Assembly (NCBI GenBank): GCA_016702645.1
Contig: JADJDP010000053.1
Span: 46,259-110,258, forward strand
Length of the DNA stretch: 64,000 nucleotides
From: Flavobacteriales bacterium
Lineage (GTDB): Bacteria > Bacteroidota > Bacteroidia > Flavobacteriales_F > PHOS-HE28
Direction of reading: 5' to 3'
The notes beneath the pieces were generated by a model. The model did not search any database. It saw only the letters and a program-made list of their open reading frames with translations, and was not told the origin of the DNA. Shown in pieces: positions 7,615-16,309 of this stretch. How positions within the stretch are numbered: position 1 is the stretch's first letter; the number at the start of each line of letters is the position of its first letter. The translations under genes were made by a program, and so were the position numbers.

Positions 7615-8949
7615 CTACAGGATCCCCCTGGCCTTGATCTCCAAGTACCGGTTGATCACGCTCACCGTCAGGTCTTGCGGGCGGCATAGGATCGAGGGTA
7701 GGCCATGACGCTCCAGTTCGCGTGCGATCAGCCGCTTCTCGTGGACCATCTTCTCGGTGATCGTGCGCACATAAACCTGCTCTGTATCCAGTGGTAAGGC
7801 CTTGAGCTCGGCGTCCAGTTCCGTGTTGAGGAAAAAGATTGGCACGACCAAGTGCTGACGACCAAGGCGCTCCAAATAGGGGAGTTGTCGTTCCATGGCC
7901 CCCAGGCTCTCGTAGTTGGTGAAGAGCAGGAGCAAGCTTCGCTGATGCACTGTGCGTCGTACCGATCCATAGAGCGCCTCCATGTCCGTTTCGCGATGTG
8001 CTGTCTCCTGGCCGTAGAGGACATGCATGATCTTCTGCATTTGGCCGCGTTGGCGATTGGCGGGCAACACATCATGCACGGTATTGCTGAAAGTGATCAG
8101 GCCGGCGCGGTCCTCCTTGCGCATTGCGATACTGCTGATCACCAGCGAGGCGTTGATCGCATGGTCAAGCAGGCTCAAGCCTTCGAAGGGCATCTTCATC
8201 ACGCGCCCGGTATCGATCACGGAGAAGACCTGTTGTGCCCGTTCGTCCTGGAACTGATTGACCATGAGTCGGCCACGCCGGGCGGTCGCCTTCCAGTTCA
8301 CCGTGCGGCGGTCATCGCCAGGCACGTATTCCTTGATGCGCTCGAACTCGCTTTGCTGTGCGATACGCCGGATCTTCTTCACACCTGCCAGCGTGAGCTT
8401 GTTGCTGATGGCGAGCAATTCGTACTTCCGCAGTTGCAGGTAGCTGGGGTACACCGCCACCTCCTTCGCGTTGTCCAACGTGAATCGCCGTTCCACCAGT
8501 TGCATGGGGCTGCTCACGAACACGTTCACCGCGCCGTAGCGGTAAACACCGCGTGCAACGGGCCGCACCTGGTAATCGAAGTCGCGCTTGCTCCAAGCAT
8601 TGATCGCGCCACTGAAAACGAGGTCGCGCTTCTGGAACTGGACGGGTAGTTCATCCAGCACACGCACGTGCATATCCGTTCCGTAGCCGCTTTCCAGTTG
8701 AAGGGTGACCGGGTTCACGTCCCCGTTGCTCCAGCGTTCCATGGTGCGCCGCGCGGCCTTCATGCCGCTGCGTCTTCCGAAGAGCAGATAGAACTCCGCC
8801 AGTACCGCGAGCACGAGGAAGAGCAGCGCTAGCTTGGCTACGACGTACATCGGTATCCACACCCAGCCGATCACGAACAGCACCACGATCCCCCAGGCGA
8901 GGATGAACGCGCGTCGTGTAAGAAAGACCGAGCCTAGGACACGGAACAT
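7615..8949 (-). CDS. DUF58-domain protein
   Basis: A 444-aa protein with two N-terminal transmembrane helices (about residues 13-57), a beta-rich middle, and the DUF58 signature 'FERIKEYVPGDDRRTVNWKATARRGRLMVNQFQDER' region around residues 210-245. The C-terminal half has a VWA-like strand 'VFSVIDTGRVMKMP' with a degenerate metal site. DUF58 proteins are the usual partners of MoxR ATPases, and the two genes abut here. The pair is thought to assemble or activate envelope or secreted complexes, but no substrate is established. Followed directly by repeat copy A. Confidence 0.9.
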   Translation of the reverse strand: MFRVLGSVFLTRRAFILAWGIVVLFVIGWVWIPMYVVAKLALLFLVLAVLAEFYLLFGRRSGMKAARRTMERWSNGDVNPVTLQLESGYGTDMHVRVLDELPVQFQKRDLVFSGAINAWSKRDFDYQVRPVARGVYRYGAVNVFVSSPMQLVERRFTLDNAKEVAVYPSYLQLRKYELLAISNKLTLAGVKKIRRIAQQSEFERIKEYVPGDDRRTVNWKATARRGRLMVNQFQDERAQQVFSVIDTGRVMKMPFEGLSLLDHAINASLVISSIAMRKEDRAGLITFSNTVHDVLPANRQRGQMQKIMHVLYGQETAHRETDMEALYGSVRRTVHQRSLLLLFTNYESLGAMERQLPYLERLGRQHLVVPIFFLNTELDAELKALPLDTEQVYVRTITEKMVHEKRLIARELERHGLPSILCRPQDLTVSVINRYLEIKARGIL

Positions 8950-9970
8950 CTAGCGAGGCACTTCGAGTTGTTTCACGAGAATGGTGATCACCTGGTCGGG
9001 GGTGAGACCTTCCATCTCACGTTCCGGGGTCAGTTGCACGCGATGGCGCAAAACGTGCGGCGCGATCGCCTGCACGTCTTCCGGGGTTACGAAATCGCGA
9101 CCGAGGATGGCTGCATGCGCGCGTGCACCTATGAGGATGGCAAGCGAGGCACGGCGGCGAAGCGCCGAGCATGAGCGCGCCGTCGTGGCGCGTACGGTCC
9201 ACGATACCGGCGATGTAACGCATGAGCTTTTCTTCACAGCGCACCTGGCGCACAAGGTCACGGGCGCGTTGCAGTTCCTCCGGGCCAATGACCGGTTCGA
9301 TGGTGTCGGTGCTGAGCATGCGCGCACCTTGTGACGCGCGTTCCAGGATCGTCACCTCCTCGTCCAGGGTGGGGTAGCCCACGTTCAGCTTGAAGAAGAA
9401 GCGATCGAGCTGCGCTTCCGGCAGGCGGTAGGTCCCTTCCTGCTCGATCGGGTTCTGCGTGGCCACGATCATGAAGGGTGGTGCGAGTGGATAGGTCTTG
9501 CCATCCACGGTGATCTGGCGCTCTTCCATTGCTTCGAAGAGCGCGCTTTGCGTCTTGGCAGGTGCGCGGTTGATCTCGTCCACCAGCACGATATTGCTGA
9601 ACAGCGGTCCAGGGCGGAATTCGAAAGCCGTGGTGCGCGGATCGAAAACGCTGGTACCGATGAGATCGCTCGGCATGAGGTCCGGTGTGAATTGGATGCG
9701 CGAGAAGCCGGTATGCACGCATCGTGCGAGCAACTTCGCCACGAGCGTTTTCGCAAGCCCCGGCGCGCCTTCAATGAGCACGTGACCGTCGCTCAACAGC
9801 GCGATGAGCAACAGGTCGATCAGGTGGTCCTGGCCCACGATCACCTTGCGCACTTCGTTGCGCAAGCGTTCCACCGAATGCTGCAGTTCGGTGAGGGGTA
9901 TGGCCGTGTGGAAGCCAGGGTCGGGTTCGGGGATCGGGTCAGTGACGGGAAGTGTGCTATCCATGTTCAT
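8950..9970 (-). CDS. MoxR-family AAA+ ATPase (one-base frameshift near 9153)
   Basis: Residues 1-75 lead to Walker A 'GAPGLAKT' (68-75). Walker B 'LVDEINRAP' and sensor 'VATQNP' follow. Near 9153 the frame breaks inside 'LGASP'. Removing one G from the plus-strand run CGGCGGCG joins it to 'RASLAILIGARAHAAILGRDFVTPEDVQ' and the normal C-terminal lid. The span is 1021 nt, exactly one more than 340 codons, so one inserted base explains it. MoxR ATPases act as chaperones with VWA or DUF58 partners. The start overlaps the DUF4350 stop (ATGA). Confidence 0.9.
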
Positions 9971-11157
9971 CGGATCAGTTGGCGGAATTCGTGGAGTTCA
10001 GTGCTCAGGTCCAGCAGGTCGCGTTCGGTCACGCTCTGCAGTTGTTCCCTTCGGCGGAAAGCATTGAGGCGCTTTGCGATCTCCTCCTTTGCGCGGCCGG
10101 TCTTGGTGGCCAAGTGCGCAACGGTGTTCTCATCATAGTCGCAGATACGCATGTACGCACGGGCTCGTACTTCGTCCTTGAAGTGCGCTATCATCTTTCG
10201 GGCGATGTCCGCGTGATCGCCTTTGTGCCAGTAGAGGCGGCCAATGGTGTGGGCGAGATCGCGTGTGGCGTTGCGGGGCGGTGCCACGACGGGGATGGGG
10301 CGTTGCTGGCGACGCGTGTACACGATGATGTACAACACCAATAACGTCAGCGCGATGAACCATGCCCACCGAAGTGCGGGTTGGTTCAGCAGGAAGCGCA
10401 GCGGCGTTGTGCTCTCCATGCGGCCCACCTTGTAGAACTCGTCCCATACCACGGCTCGTGGTGGCAATGCACTGAGCGCACCGGCAAGGAAGGTGGCGTT
10501 GTTGCTCTTCAGTAGGTTGTAGTTGGTGAAGGCACGTGGTGCGCTGCAGAGCACGATGCGCCCGTCCCCCCAAGTCATTTCGAGGAGGACCGGATGCGAG
10601 GCACCATCCACTGCGAGCACGCGGGTGCGGCTGGTGTCATAGCGTGTGAAATACGCGCCCGGAAAACCGCGTGCATAGCGGAACACGCCCTGCGCGATGC
10701 GGTGATCGCCGACAAAACGGATATCGGACGTGTCATTGCCCATCCGATGCATGCTCGCCACTTCCAGGTTCAAGGTGTCGGCGAGCACATTGTGGAAGTC
10801 TTCCGCAGCGATGAAGACATGATCACCGAGCTCCACCAAACCGAGGAGACGTTCCGTACCCAGTTCGCTGAGCCCGAACGTGGAGTTGATGTACAGGTGG
10901 TTCACCGGCGCATCGGCAATGGCGTCGTTCGAAATACGGTGATCAGCGGCAAGGTCCACTGGTTCATGGACGGTGCGCACTTCAGGAAAGAGGTCTTGGA
11001 TGCTTTCATGAACGAGCAGGCCACCATACGGGGTGCGGTGGTAACGCGAGTAGGAAGGTGCCCAGTTGACGGGCTTCGGAGCCATGGCCTCCAGGAGCGA
11101 AAGGCCAAGGATGAGCAGTCCGAGCGCCCATAGGATCCGTTTCTCGAAGCGGCTCAT
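9967..11157 (-). CDS. DUF4350-domain membrane protein
   Basis: A 396-aa protein started at 11157, where ATG overlaps the upstream TGA. One transmembrane helix sits at residues 8-25. An extracytoplasmic GATase-like domain follows ('YHRTPYGGLLVHESIQDLFP', 'HLYINSTFGLSELGTERLLGLVELGDHVFIAAED', 'GRIVLCSAPRAFTNYNLL'). A second helix lies near residues 290-310, then a cytoplasmic tail. DUF4350 proteins are typical members of MoxR/DUF58/DUF4129 loci. The role is unknown. Overlaps with both neighbours indicate tight co-translation. Confidence 0.85.
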   Translation of the reverse strand: MSRFEKRILWALGLLILGLSLLEAMAPKPVNWAPSYSRYHRTPYGGLLVHESIQDLFPEVRTVHEPVDLAADHRISNDAIADAPVNHLYINSTFGLSELGTERLLGLVELGDHVFIAAEDFHNVLADTLNLEVASMHRMGNDTSDIRFVGDHRIAQGVFRYARGFPGAYFTRYDTSRTRVLAVDGASHPVLLEMTWGDGRIVLCSAPRAFTNYNLLKSNNATFLAGALSALPPRAVVWDEFYKVGRMESTTPLRFLLNQPALRWAWFIALTLLVLYIIVYTRRQQRPIPVVAPPRNATRDLAHTIGRLYWHKGDHADIARKMIAHFKDEVRARAYMRICDYDENTVAHLATKTGRAKEEIAKRLNAFRRREQLQSVTERDLLDLSTELHEFRQLIR

Positions 11158-11853
11158 AGGGCTGGTGCGCGTTCGAACTCGAGGAAGGGGCGCTTGATGG
11201 ATCCGTAGCGCTCTGCGTCCACTTCCGCATGGCCGTACCACACCCATTGGAACACGAGGGCGATATGCGCGAAGCGCGAACGCAGTGCGGGGTCCTTGAT
11301 CTGCGCGAGGTAGTCCTGGTCCGTGCGCTCGGGGCTCCACTTCAACACACCATCGTCCACGAGCTTGCGCAATACCAGCAAGTAGTGCAGCCTTATAGCG
11401 CGGCGCAGGTCGTTCCCTTCTTCTGCTTCGCGGATCAGCGTCTCGATGTCGAGCCCCCGGATGTCCTCCTCAGCTGCTGTCACTTCGCCCAACGAGCGCG
11501 GTGCGCCATGGAAAACTCTGCGCAAGCTGCCCCGGCTCAGGACCAACAGGGCGACGCATCACCACGACCGCGCTGAGGACATAAACGAGGTTGGTGGAGA
11601 AGAAGGCACCGACGCCTTCGTTGAACCAATGGCTGAACAGTTCCTTCAGCCATGCTTTCAACTGCTCCCACCAGCTTAGCTGCTGGTGCAGATCGCGGTC
11701 ATACTGCAACGATGGGTCCGCCCTGTAGCTGGTGATACGTTGGGTATCGAACGGACGGATCTCCACCGTGTTCGTCGGCGGCAGGGTGTCTTGCGCACAT
11801 GTCGTTGACCCGCCGCAAAGCAGCAAGCACAGGAAGAGGAACCAACGCGGCAT
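11154..11853 (-). CDS. DUF4129-domain protein (one-base frameshift near 11551)
   Basis: The N-terminal part has a signal peptide ('RWFLFLCLLLCGGSTTCAQ'), an amphipathic region rich in W/L ('LSWWEQLKAWLKELFSHWF') and a transmembrane helix. The frame breaks after 'VLSAVVVMR'. Deleting one G near 11551 continues into 'LLVLSRGSLRRVF' and the DUF4129 tail ('RAIRLHYLLVLRKL', 'DYLAQIKDPALRSRFAHIALVFQWVWYG'). The 700-nt span is one base over 233 codons, consistent with one inserted base. DUF4129 proteins are membrane partners of MoxR/DUF58 systems; some relatives carry transglutaminase domains, absent here. Confidence 0.8.
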
Positions 11854-11859
11854 TCGTTC

Positions 11860-12750
11860 TCAGGCCTGGTCGAAGCCAGCGATGCGTTCCTGCAAGCCGT
11901 GGCCTTCCTTCTCTTCCACACGGCTGAAATACTTCAAGCACAGACATACGGCCACGATGGGATAGGTGAGCATTTGGAAGCACCATTGCACGGCGGTGGA
12001 GATGGAAGTGAAGACACCGAACCATCCGGGCATGCCCACCTCGCCTCCGTTCTGCACAGCGTCCAATCCAGCGTTGACGCCAACGATCATGCCGGCGATG
12101 GTGAAGGGGAGTTGCACCACCATGTTCACCAGCCCATTGATGAGCCCGATGACGAAGACGAGGCCGAGCGTGGGCCAAAAATCACCTTGCACCAATTGGT
12201 TGGATCGGCCCAACGAACCGGAACCGCCGGCACGCTCAATGGCATGGCACGAGAGCGAAAGGCAGAGCACGGTGTAGGCATAGACACCGGGAAGTATGCA
12301 AAGCAGCACCCCGACACCAGCAAGCAAACCGGTGAGGAAGCTCGCACCGAAATAGGATCCGAGTTGTGAGAAGCCCCGTTTCAGGAGATCACCGCTGCTG
12401 AGGAAGTGGTGTTCGCCCAAGTGATAGGCACGCAGGAATTCGTGCACGATGGCGATCACGAGCATCCAGCCGATCATGAGGATCAACAGGCCCGGGATCT
12501 CCAAGAGGAAACTACTCCCCATGCGCGACCAGAGCTCCATGGGGTCCGAGGGCTGTCCGAACTGCAGCTCCTGGAATCCAGCGAATGCGCCACCTGCAAG
12601 GAAGCCACCGATCACCGCTGCTGGCAGGGAAACCAAGGCCATGGCGCGGACCATGGGCTTCCAGTTCTGCTTCAGGAAGGTGAACGTGGTGGAGATGATC
12701 TGACCGAAGTCACGTACCTGGCGCAAGACGACCGGCTCTACGTTCTGCAT
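11860..12750 (-). CDS. Multi-pass inner-membrane protein of the MoxR/SpoIIM locus
   Basis: A 296-aa protein with about six hydrophobic segments and the 'FGQIISTTFTFLKQNWKPMVRAMALVSLPAAVIGG' N-terminus seen in glycerophosphodiester-phosphodiesterase-type membrane domains and related DUF7847-like proteins. Later helices contain 'LPGVYAYTVLCLSLSCHAIE' and 'GLINGLVNMVVQLPF'. No catalytic domain is present. The start at 12750 overlaps the end of the SpoIIM gene by 41 bp, so it is translated from the same message. Function unknown; it probably forms part of a membrane assembly with SpoIIM and RDD proteins. Confidence 0.75.
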   Translation of the reverse strand: MQNVEPVVLRQVRDFGQIISTTFTFLKQNWKPMVRAMALVSLPAAVIGGFLAGGAFAGFQELQFGQPSDPMELWSRMGSSFLLEIPGLLILMIGWMLVIAIVHEFLRAYHLGEHHFLSSGDLLKRGFSQLGSYFGASFLTGLLAGVGVLLCILPGVYAYTVLCLSLSCHAIERAGGSGSLGRSNQLVQGDFWPTLGLVFVIGLINGLVNMVVQLPFTIAGMIVGVNAGLDAVQNGGEVGMPGWFGVFTSISTAVQWCFQMLTYPIVAVCLCLKYFSRVEEKEGHGLQERIAGFDQA

Positions 12751-13687
12751 GGTAGGGGAGTATGATGAAATAATAAATGACCCAACTGACCGAGGCTCCG
12801 ATGATCGTGAGCGCAACCCATGGCCGCATATCCAGTGCGTGGCGGGTGACGAAACTCTCCAGAAAACCGGCCATGATGAAGACCGGAACCAAGCCCATCA
12901 CGACTTTCAAACCGGTGCGCGCACCTCGCCTGAAGCTCTCGGCCCGTGTGTAAGTGCCAGGGAACAGGAAACCGTTGCCCAAGGTGAAACCTGCACCACC
13001 CGCGATGATGATGGCCGAGATCTCCAAGGTACCGTGGACCCATATGGTCAGCAGGCTTTCGGTGAGCACACCTTGCTCATGGAAGAAGTACTGGAAGGCC
13101 CCGACCATGATCCCGTTGAACAGCAAAGGCACTGCGGTACCGAAGCTGGCGAAGATGCCGAGCACGAAGCAGACCATCGACACGCGGATATTGTTGAGCG
13201 TGATATAGAGGAACATGCCGCCCGGCGAATCCCCGCCGTACACTGCCATGGGTTCTCCGTTGTGGATATTGTCCAAGGTCATGTCCACGTAACCATCTCC
13301 AAGAATGAGCCTGACGAAGGTGGGATCATGCTTCGCGCTAACGGCACCGATGGCCATGGCAACTGCGAAGACGATGAAGGAGAGAAGCAGGTTCTTGCGC
13401 GCGTGTGCGATCGCGAGCGGCACCTCCTGCTGCCAGAAAGTGAAAAAGCGCTTCCGAGGTGTGCGCTGGTTGCGGTAGATGTGCTGGTGCAACCGCACGG
13501 TGAGGCTGTTGAGGTAGACGGTGACCTTGCTCTTGGGATAGAAGGTCTGCGCGTAGGCCAGGTCGTCGTTCAGTTGAACATAGAGGTCTGAAGCCTCATC
13601 CCCGCTAAGCATGTGCAGACCGGTAACGACCTGCTCCAAGCGCTGCCACTTCGCTTGATTACGTTGAATGAAGGCCGCTTCGCGCAT
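12710..13687 (-). CDS. SpoIIM-family (stage II sporulation protein M-like) membrane protein
   Basis: A 325-aa protein. The start at 13687 sits 6 bp after a perfect -7 box, so the transcript would have almost no leader. The N-terminal 110 residues are soluble and helical. Five or so membrane segments follow, with the SpoIIM pattern 'LLFNGIMVGAF' and 'WVHGTLEISAIIIAGGAGFTLG' (H-G-x-x-E-I). SpoIIM works with SpoIID/P in Firmicutes engulfment, but homologues beside MoxR/DUF58 and RDD genes are widespread in non-spore-formers. Nothing here indicates sporulation. First gene of the run that continues to 6609. Confidence 0.9.
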   Translation of the reverse strand: MREAAFIQRNQAKWQRLEQVVTGLHMLSGDEASDLYVQLNDDLAYAQTFYPKSKVTVYLNSLTVRLHQHIYRNQRTPRKRFFTFWQQEVPLAIAHARKNLLLSFIVFAVAMAIGAVSAKHDPTFVRLILGDGYVDMTLDNIHNGEPMAVYGGDSPGGMFLYITLNNIRVSMVCFVLGIFASFGTAVPLLFNGIMVGAFQYFFHEQGVLTESLLTIWVHGTLEISAIIIAGGAGFTLGNGFLFPGTYTRAESFRRGARTGLKVVMGLVPVFIMAGFLESFVTRHALDMRPWVALTIIGASVSWVIYYFIILPYHAERRAGRLAPGT

Positions 13688-13693
13688 CGTGTT

Positions 13694-13701
13694 CAAACAT
13701 A
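13694..13701 (-). promoter_or_regulatory. -7 promoter box of the SpoIIM-MoxR operon
   Basis: Reads TATGTTTG on the minus strand, a perfect TAnnTTTG match, with the start codon 6 bp further on. This predicts a leaderless or nearly leaderless message. Repeat copy B begins 18 bp upstream of the box. Confidence 0.55.
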
Positions 13702-13718
13702 GGGAGCAACAAAGGAAG

Positions 13719-13840
13719 AAGGGGCAGGGGCAGTTTGCTGGAGCAAGCACTTGTTCACTGGCATTGGAGATCCGTCTCACGCGGGTGCTCATCACCCATG
13801 AAGCCGAGAACAATTGCCCCTGCTCCTGCCTTTGCCCCTG
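13719..13840. repeat. 122-bp inverted-repeat element, copy B
   Basis: Same design as copy A: about 24-bp imperfect inverted ends of GGGGCAGG / CCTGCCCC units, and the identical 17-bp core at 13740-13756, 21 bp from the left end. It occupies the divergent intergenic region between SpoIIM and RDD. Its right arm contributes the TTTG used as a plausible -33 element by the RDD promoter. Confidence 0.7.
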
Positions 13841-13863
13841 TTGCAGAAGGCGCGCTATTTTGC
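13831..13863 (+). promoter_or_regulatory. RDD gene promoter (TTTG-N21-TATTTTGC)
   Basis: TTTG at 13831-13834 and TATTTTGC at 13856-13863 are 21 bp apart, the usual Bacteroidota spacing. The ATG at 13870 is 6 bp downstream, so the leader is very short. Confidence 0.55.
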
Positions 13864-13869
13864 CGCCCC

Positions 13870-14808
<939 letters not shown>

Positions 14809-14820
14809 CCTTCGGCACAA

Positions 14821-14848
14821 TGAAAAGCCACCTCCCGGTGGCTTCCTC
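14821..14848 (-). terminator. Intrinsic terminator downstream of the LolA-like gene
   Basis: An 8-bp perfect stem (AAGCCACC / GGTGGCTT) with a 4-nt loop. On the minus strand it is followed by a short T run (TTTTC), so it serves the LolA-like gene ending at 14879. A second small hairpin (14854-14872) lies between the two. Confidence 0.6.
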
Positions 14849-14878
14849 AATGGCGCGAGCGCAATGCTCGCGGATGGA

Positions 14879-15526
14879 TCATCGCATGTCGTTCACTTCA
14901 ACGCCGGGGTATTTCGCCTTGTCGAACACGAACAGCGGATCAGCCAGGGGCGGGTTCGCGGTGAACTTTTTCAAGTTGTAGGTGACCACATTGCCATCCT
15001 TGTACAGCACTTGCACGCTGCGGGGCTCGCCTTTGGCTTTGTCCACGGTGAGCACCACGGTGTGGTAGGCTTTCTTCGCGGCGTCGAGGGGGAAAAGCTT
15101 CACCACTTGCGTCATTACACCGGCCGCATCGGCCTTTTCTTCCACGAACTGGCTCTTGAAGCCCTTCTCGTATTGGGTAAAGAGACGGCTCGGGTCCAAT
15201 TCCTGGTCCATTTCGGCTGGATCGCTCAGGGTCACCTCGTTGGTCTCGCTGCTGTAGGTGTGGATCGTGGTGCCGTCATTGATAATGGTGTTCTTGTCCA
15301 GCACAAGGCGGAACTTCTTGCCCTTCACCTTCATGTTGCCCTCCTGCTTCACGTCCAACTTGTCCTTGGCGTTCAGCAGGCGGCTGCTGAAATCGGCCTC
15401 GAAGCTGGTCCACGTCTTCGCTTGGGTCATCAGGCGGTCCACGATGGCCTTGCTCTTCGCATCCTCCTGTGCGGAAGAGGTGATGGCCAGCAATAACGAC
15501 GCGGTGAGGAGGAGGGTGTTCTTCAT
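14879..15526 (-). CDS. Outer-membrane lipoprotein carrier LolA-like protein
   Basis: A 215-aa periplasmic protein with a clear signal peptide (residues 1-19, cleavage after 'SSAQ'). The mature part is the LolA-type half-barrel: 'AKTWTSFEADFSSRL', 'GNMKVKGKKFRLVLDKNTIINDGTTIHTYSSETNEVTLSDP' and 'KLFPLDAAKKAYHTVVLTVDKAKGEPRSVQVLYKDGNVVTYNLKKF'. LolA carries lipoproteins from the inner to the outer membrane. Length and motifs are typical of Bacteroidota LolA. Single gene with its own -7 box and terminator. Confidence 0.9.
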   Translation of the reverse strand: MKNTLLLTASLLLAITSSAQEDAKSKAIVDRLMTQAKTWTSFEADFSSRLLNAKDKLDVKQEGNMKVKGKKFRLVLDKNTIINDGTTIHTYSSETNEVTLSDPAEMDQELDPSRLFTQYEKGFKSQFVEEKADAAGVMTQVVKLFPLDAAKKAYHTVVLTVDKAKGEPRSVQVLYKDGNVVTYNLKKFTANPPLADPLFVFDKAKYPGVEVNDMR

Positions 15527-15533
15527 GGAAGGG

Positions 15534-15541
15534 CGAAATTA
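15534..15541 (-). promoter_or_regulatory. -7 promoter box of the LolA-like gene
   Basis: Reads TAATTTCG followed by CCC on the minus strand, the local TAnnTTCG variant, 7 bp before the start codon. A TTTG lies 14 bp further upstream, closer than the usual -33 spacing. Confidence 0.5.
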
Positions 15542-15611
15542 CCTGTCCCGCTTTTCAAAGGGTGTGCCATGGTACCTGCCCGAGGTTCCCGCGTTCAAGA
15601 ACGATGACCAC

Positions 15612-16202
15612 TCAGGCAGCAACTGGTTCAGCGACACGCACCTCATCGACCGCTTTCTTGGGGATCTTCAGGCTCTTGGTCTTCCAGTCCGGATTGGCCT
15701 TGATCACTTCACGCACCTTCTTTCCCTTTAGCATGGTTCCGCGGCACTTGGGCGAACCGCAAAGGCAGCCCCAAAGGCGAAGCAGTTCCACGGTGTAGGG
15801 CACGTCGAACACGAAGCCGTAGTCGTAGATGATCTCCTCGCCCGGTTTGATGGAACGCAGCGCTTCGATGATCACACGGTCCTTCTTCGGATCGGGCTTC
15901 TTCTTGTTCTCGCTGTGGATGAAGGCCACGGCGTTCGGTTCGCAGCCCGTATTGATCCACTTTGCCACGTTTCCTCCCTGGTTGGCGTCCACGATCCAAT
16001 CCTCGTTCAACGTGAATAGGAAGGTATGACCGGAGCCGATCTCGTTCGCGTAGATCTGGTCCGCTTCCTCATGCGTGATCAGCTTTCCCTTGTACTCCAC
16101 GATGTTCTCACCCTTGCGGATGGGTGCAATGGCGAACACGCCGTTGCCATGGATCTTGGAGCGGCGCCGGGCGATCTTGATCTTCTTCTTGGTCTTGGCC
16201 AT
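15612..16202 (-). CDS. SET-domain protein (putative protein-lysine methyltransferase)
   Basis: A 196-aa protein started at 16202 (MAKTKKKIKIARRRSKIHG), a basic N-terminus. It is a compact SET domain: 'HGNGVFAIAPIRKGENIVEYKG', the SAM-binding 'WINTGCEPNA' (variant of N-H-S-C-x-P-N), 'IKPGEEIIYDYG' with the catalytic tyrosine, and a post-SET Cys cluster 'CLCGSPKCRGTM'. SET proteins transfer methyl groups from S-adenosylmethionine to lysine. Bacterial members occur sporadically and the target is unknown. The basic ends suggest a nucleic-acid-associated target (inference). Confidence 0.88.
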   Translation of the reverse strand: MAKTKKKIKIARRRSKIHGNGVFAIAPIRKGENIVEYKGKLITHEEADQIYANEIGSGHTFLFTLNEDWIVDANQGGNVAKWINTGCEPNAVAFIHSENKKKPDPKKDRVIIEALRSIKPGEEIIYDYGFVFDVPYTVELLRLWGCLCGSPKCRGTMLKGKKVREVIKANPDWKTKSLKIPKKAVDEVRVAEPVAA

Positions 16203-16309
16203 GGTTCCTGATACGTTCCTGTGAACGGGGCGCAAAGAAACGGTGTGCGGCGACACCACGGGAGCATCCTGTGGACGCTTGATCAACAGGGAAGGTCTGA
16301 CAGCGACGG

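Noticed and set aside
12710..13687. Sporulation function, because of the SpoIIM and SpmA/SpmB family names.
   Set aside because: No other sporulation genes are present and the phylum does not sporulate; these families are common in non-spore-formers.
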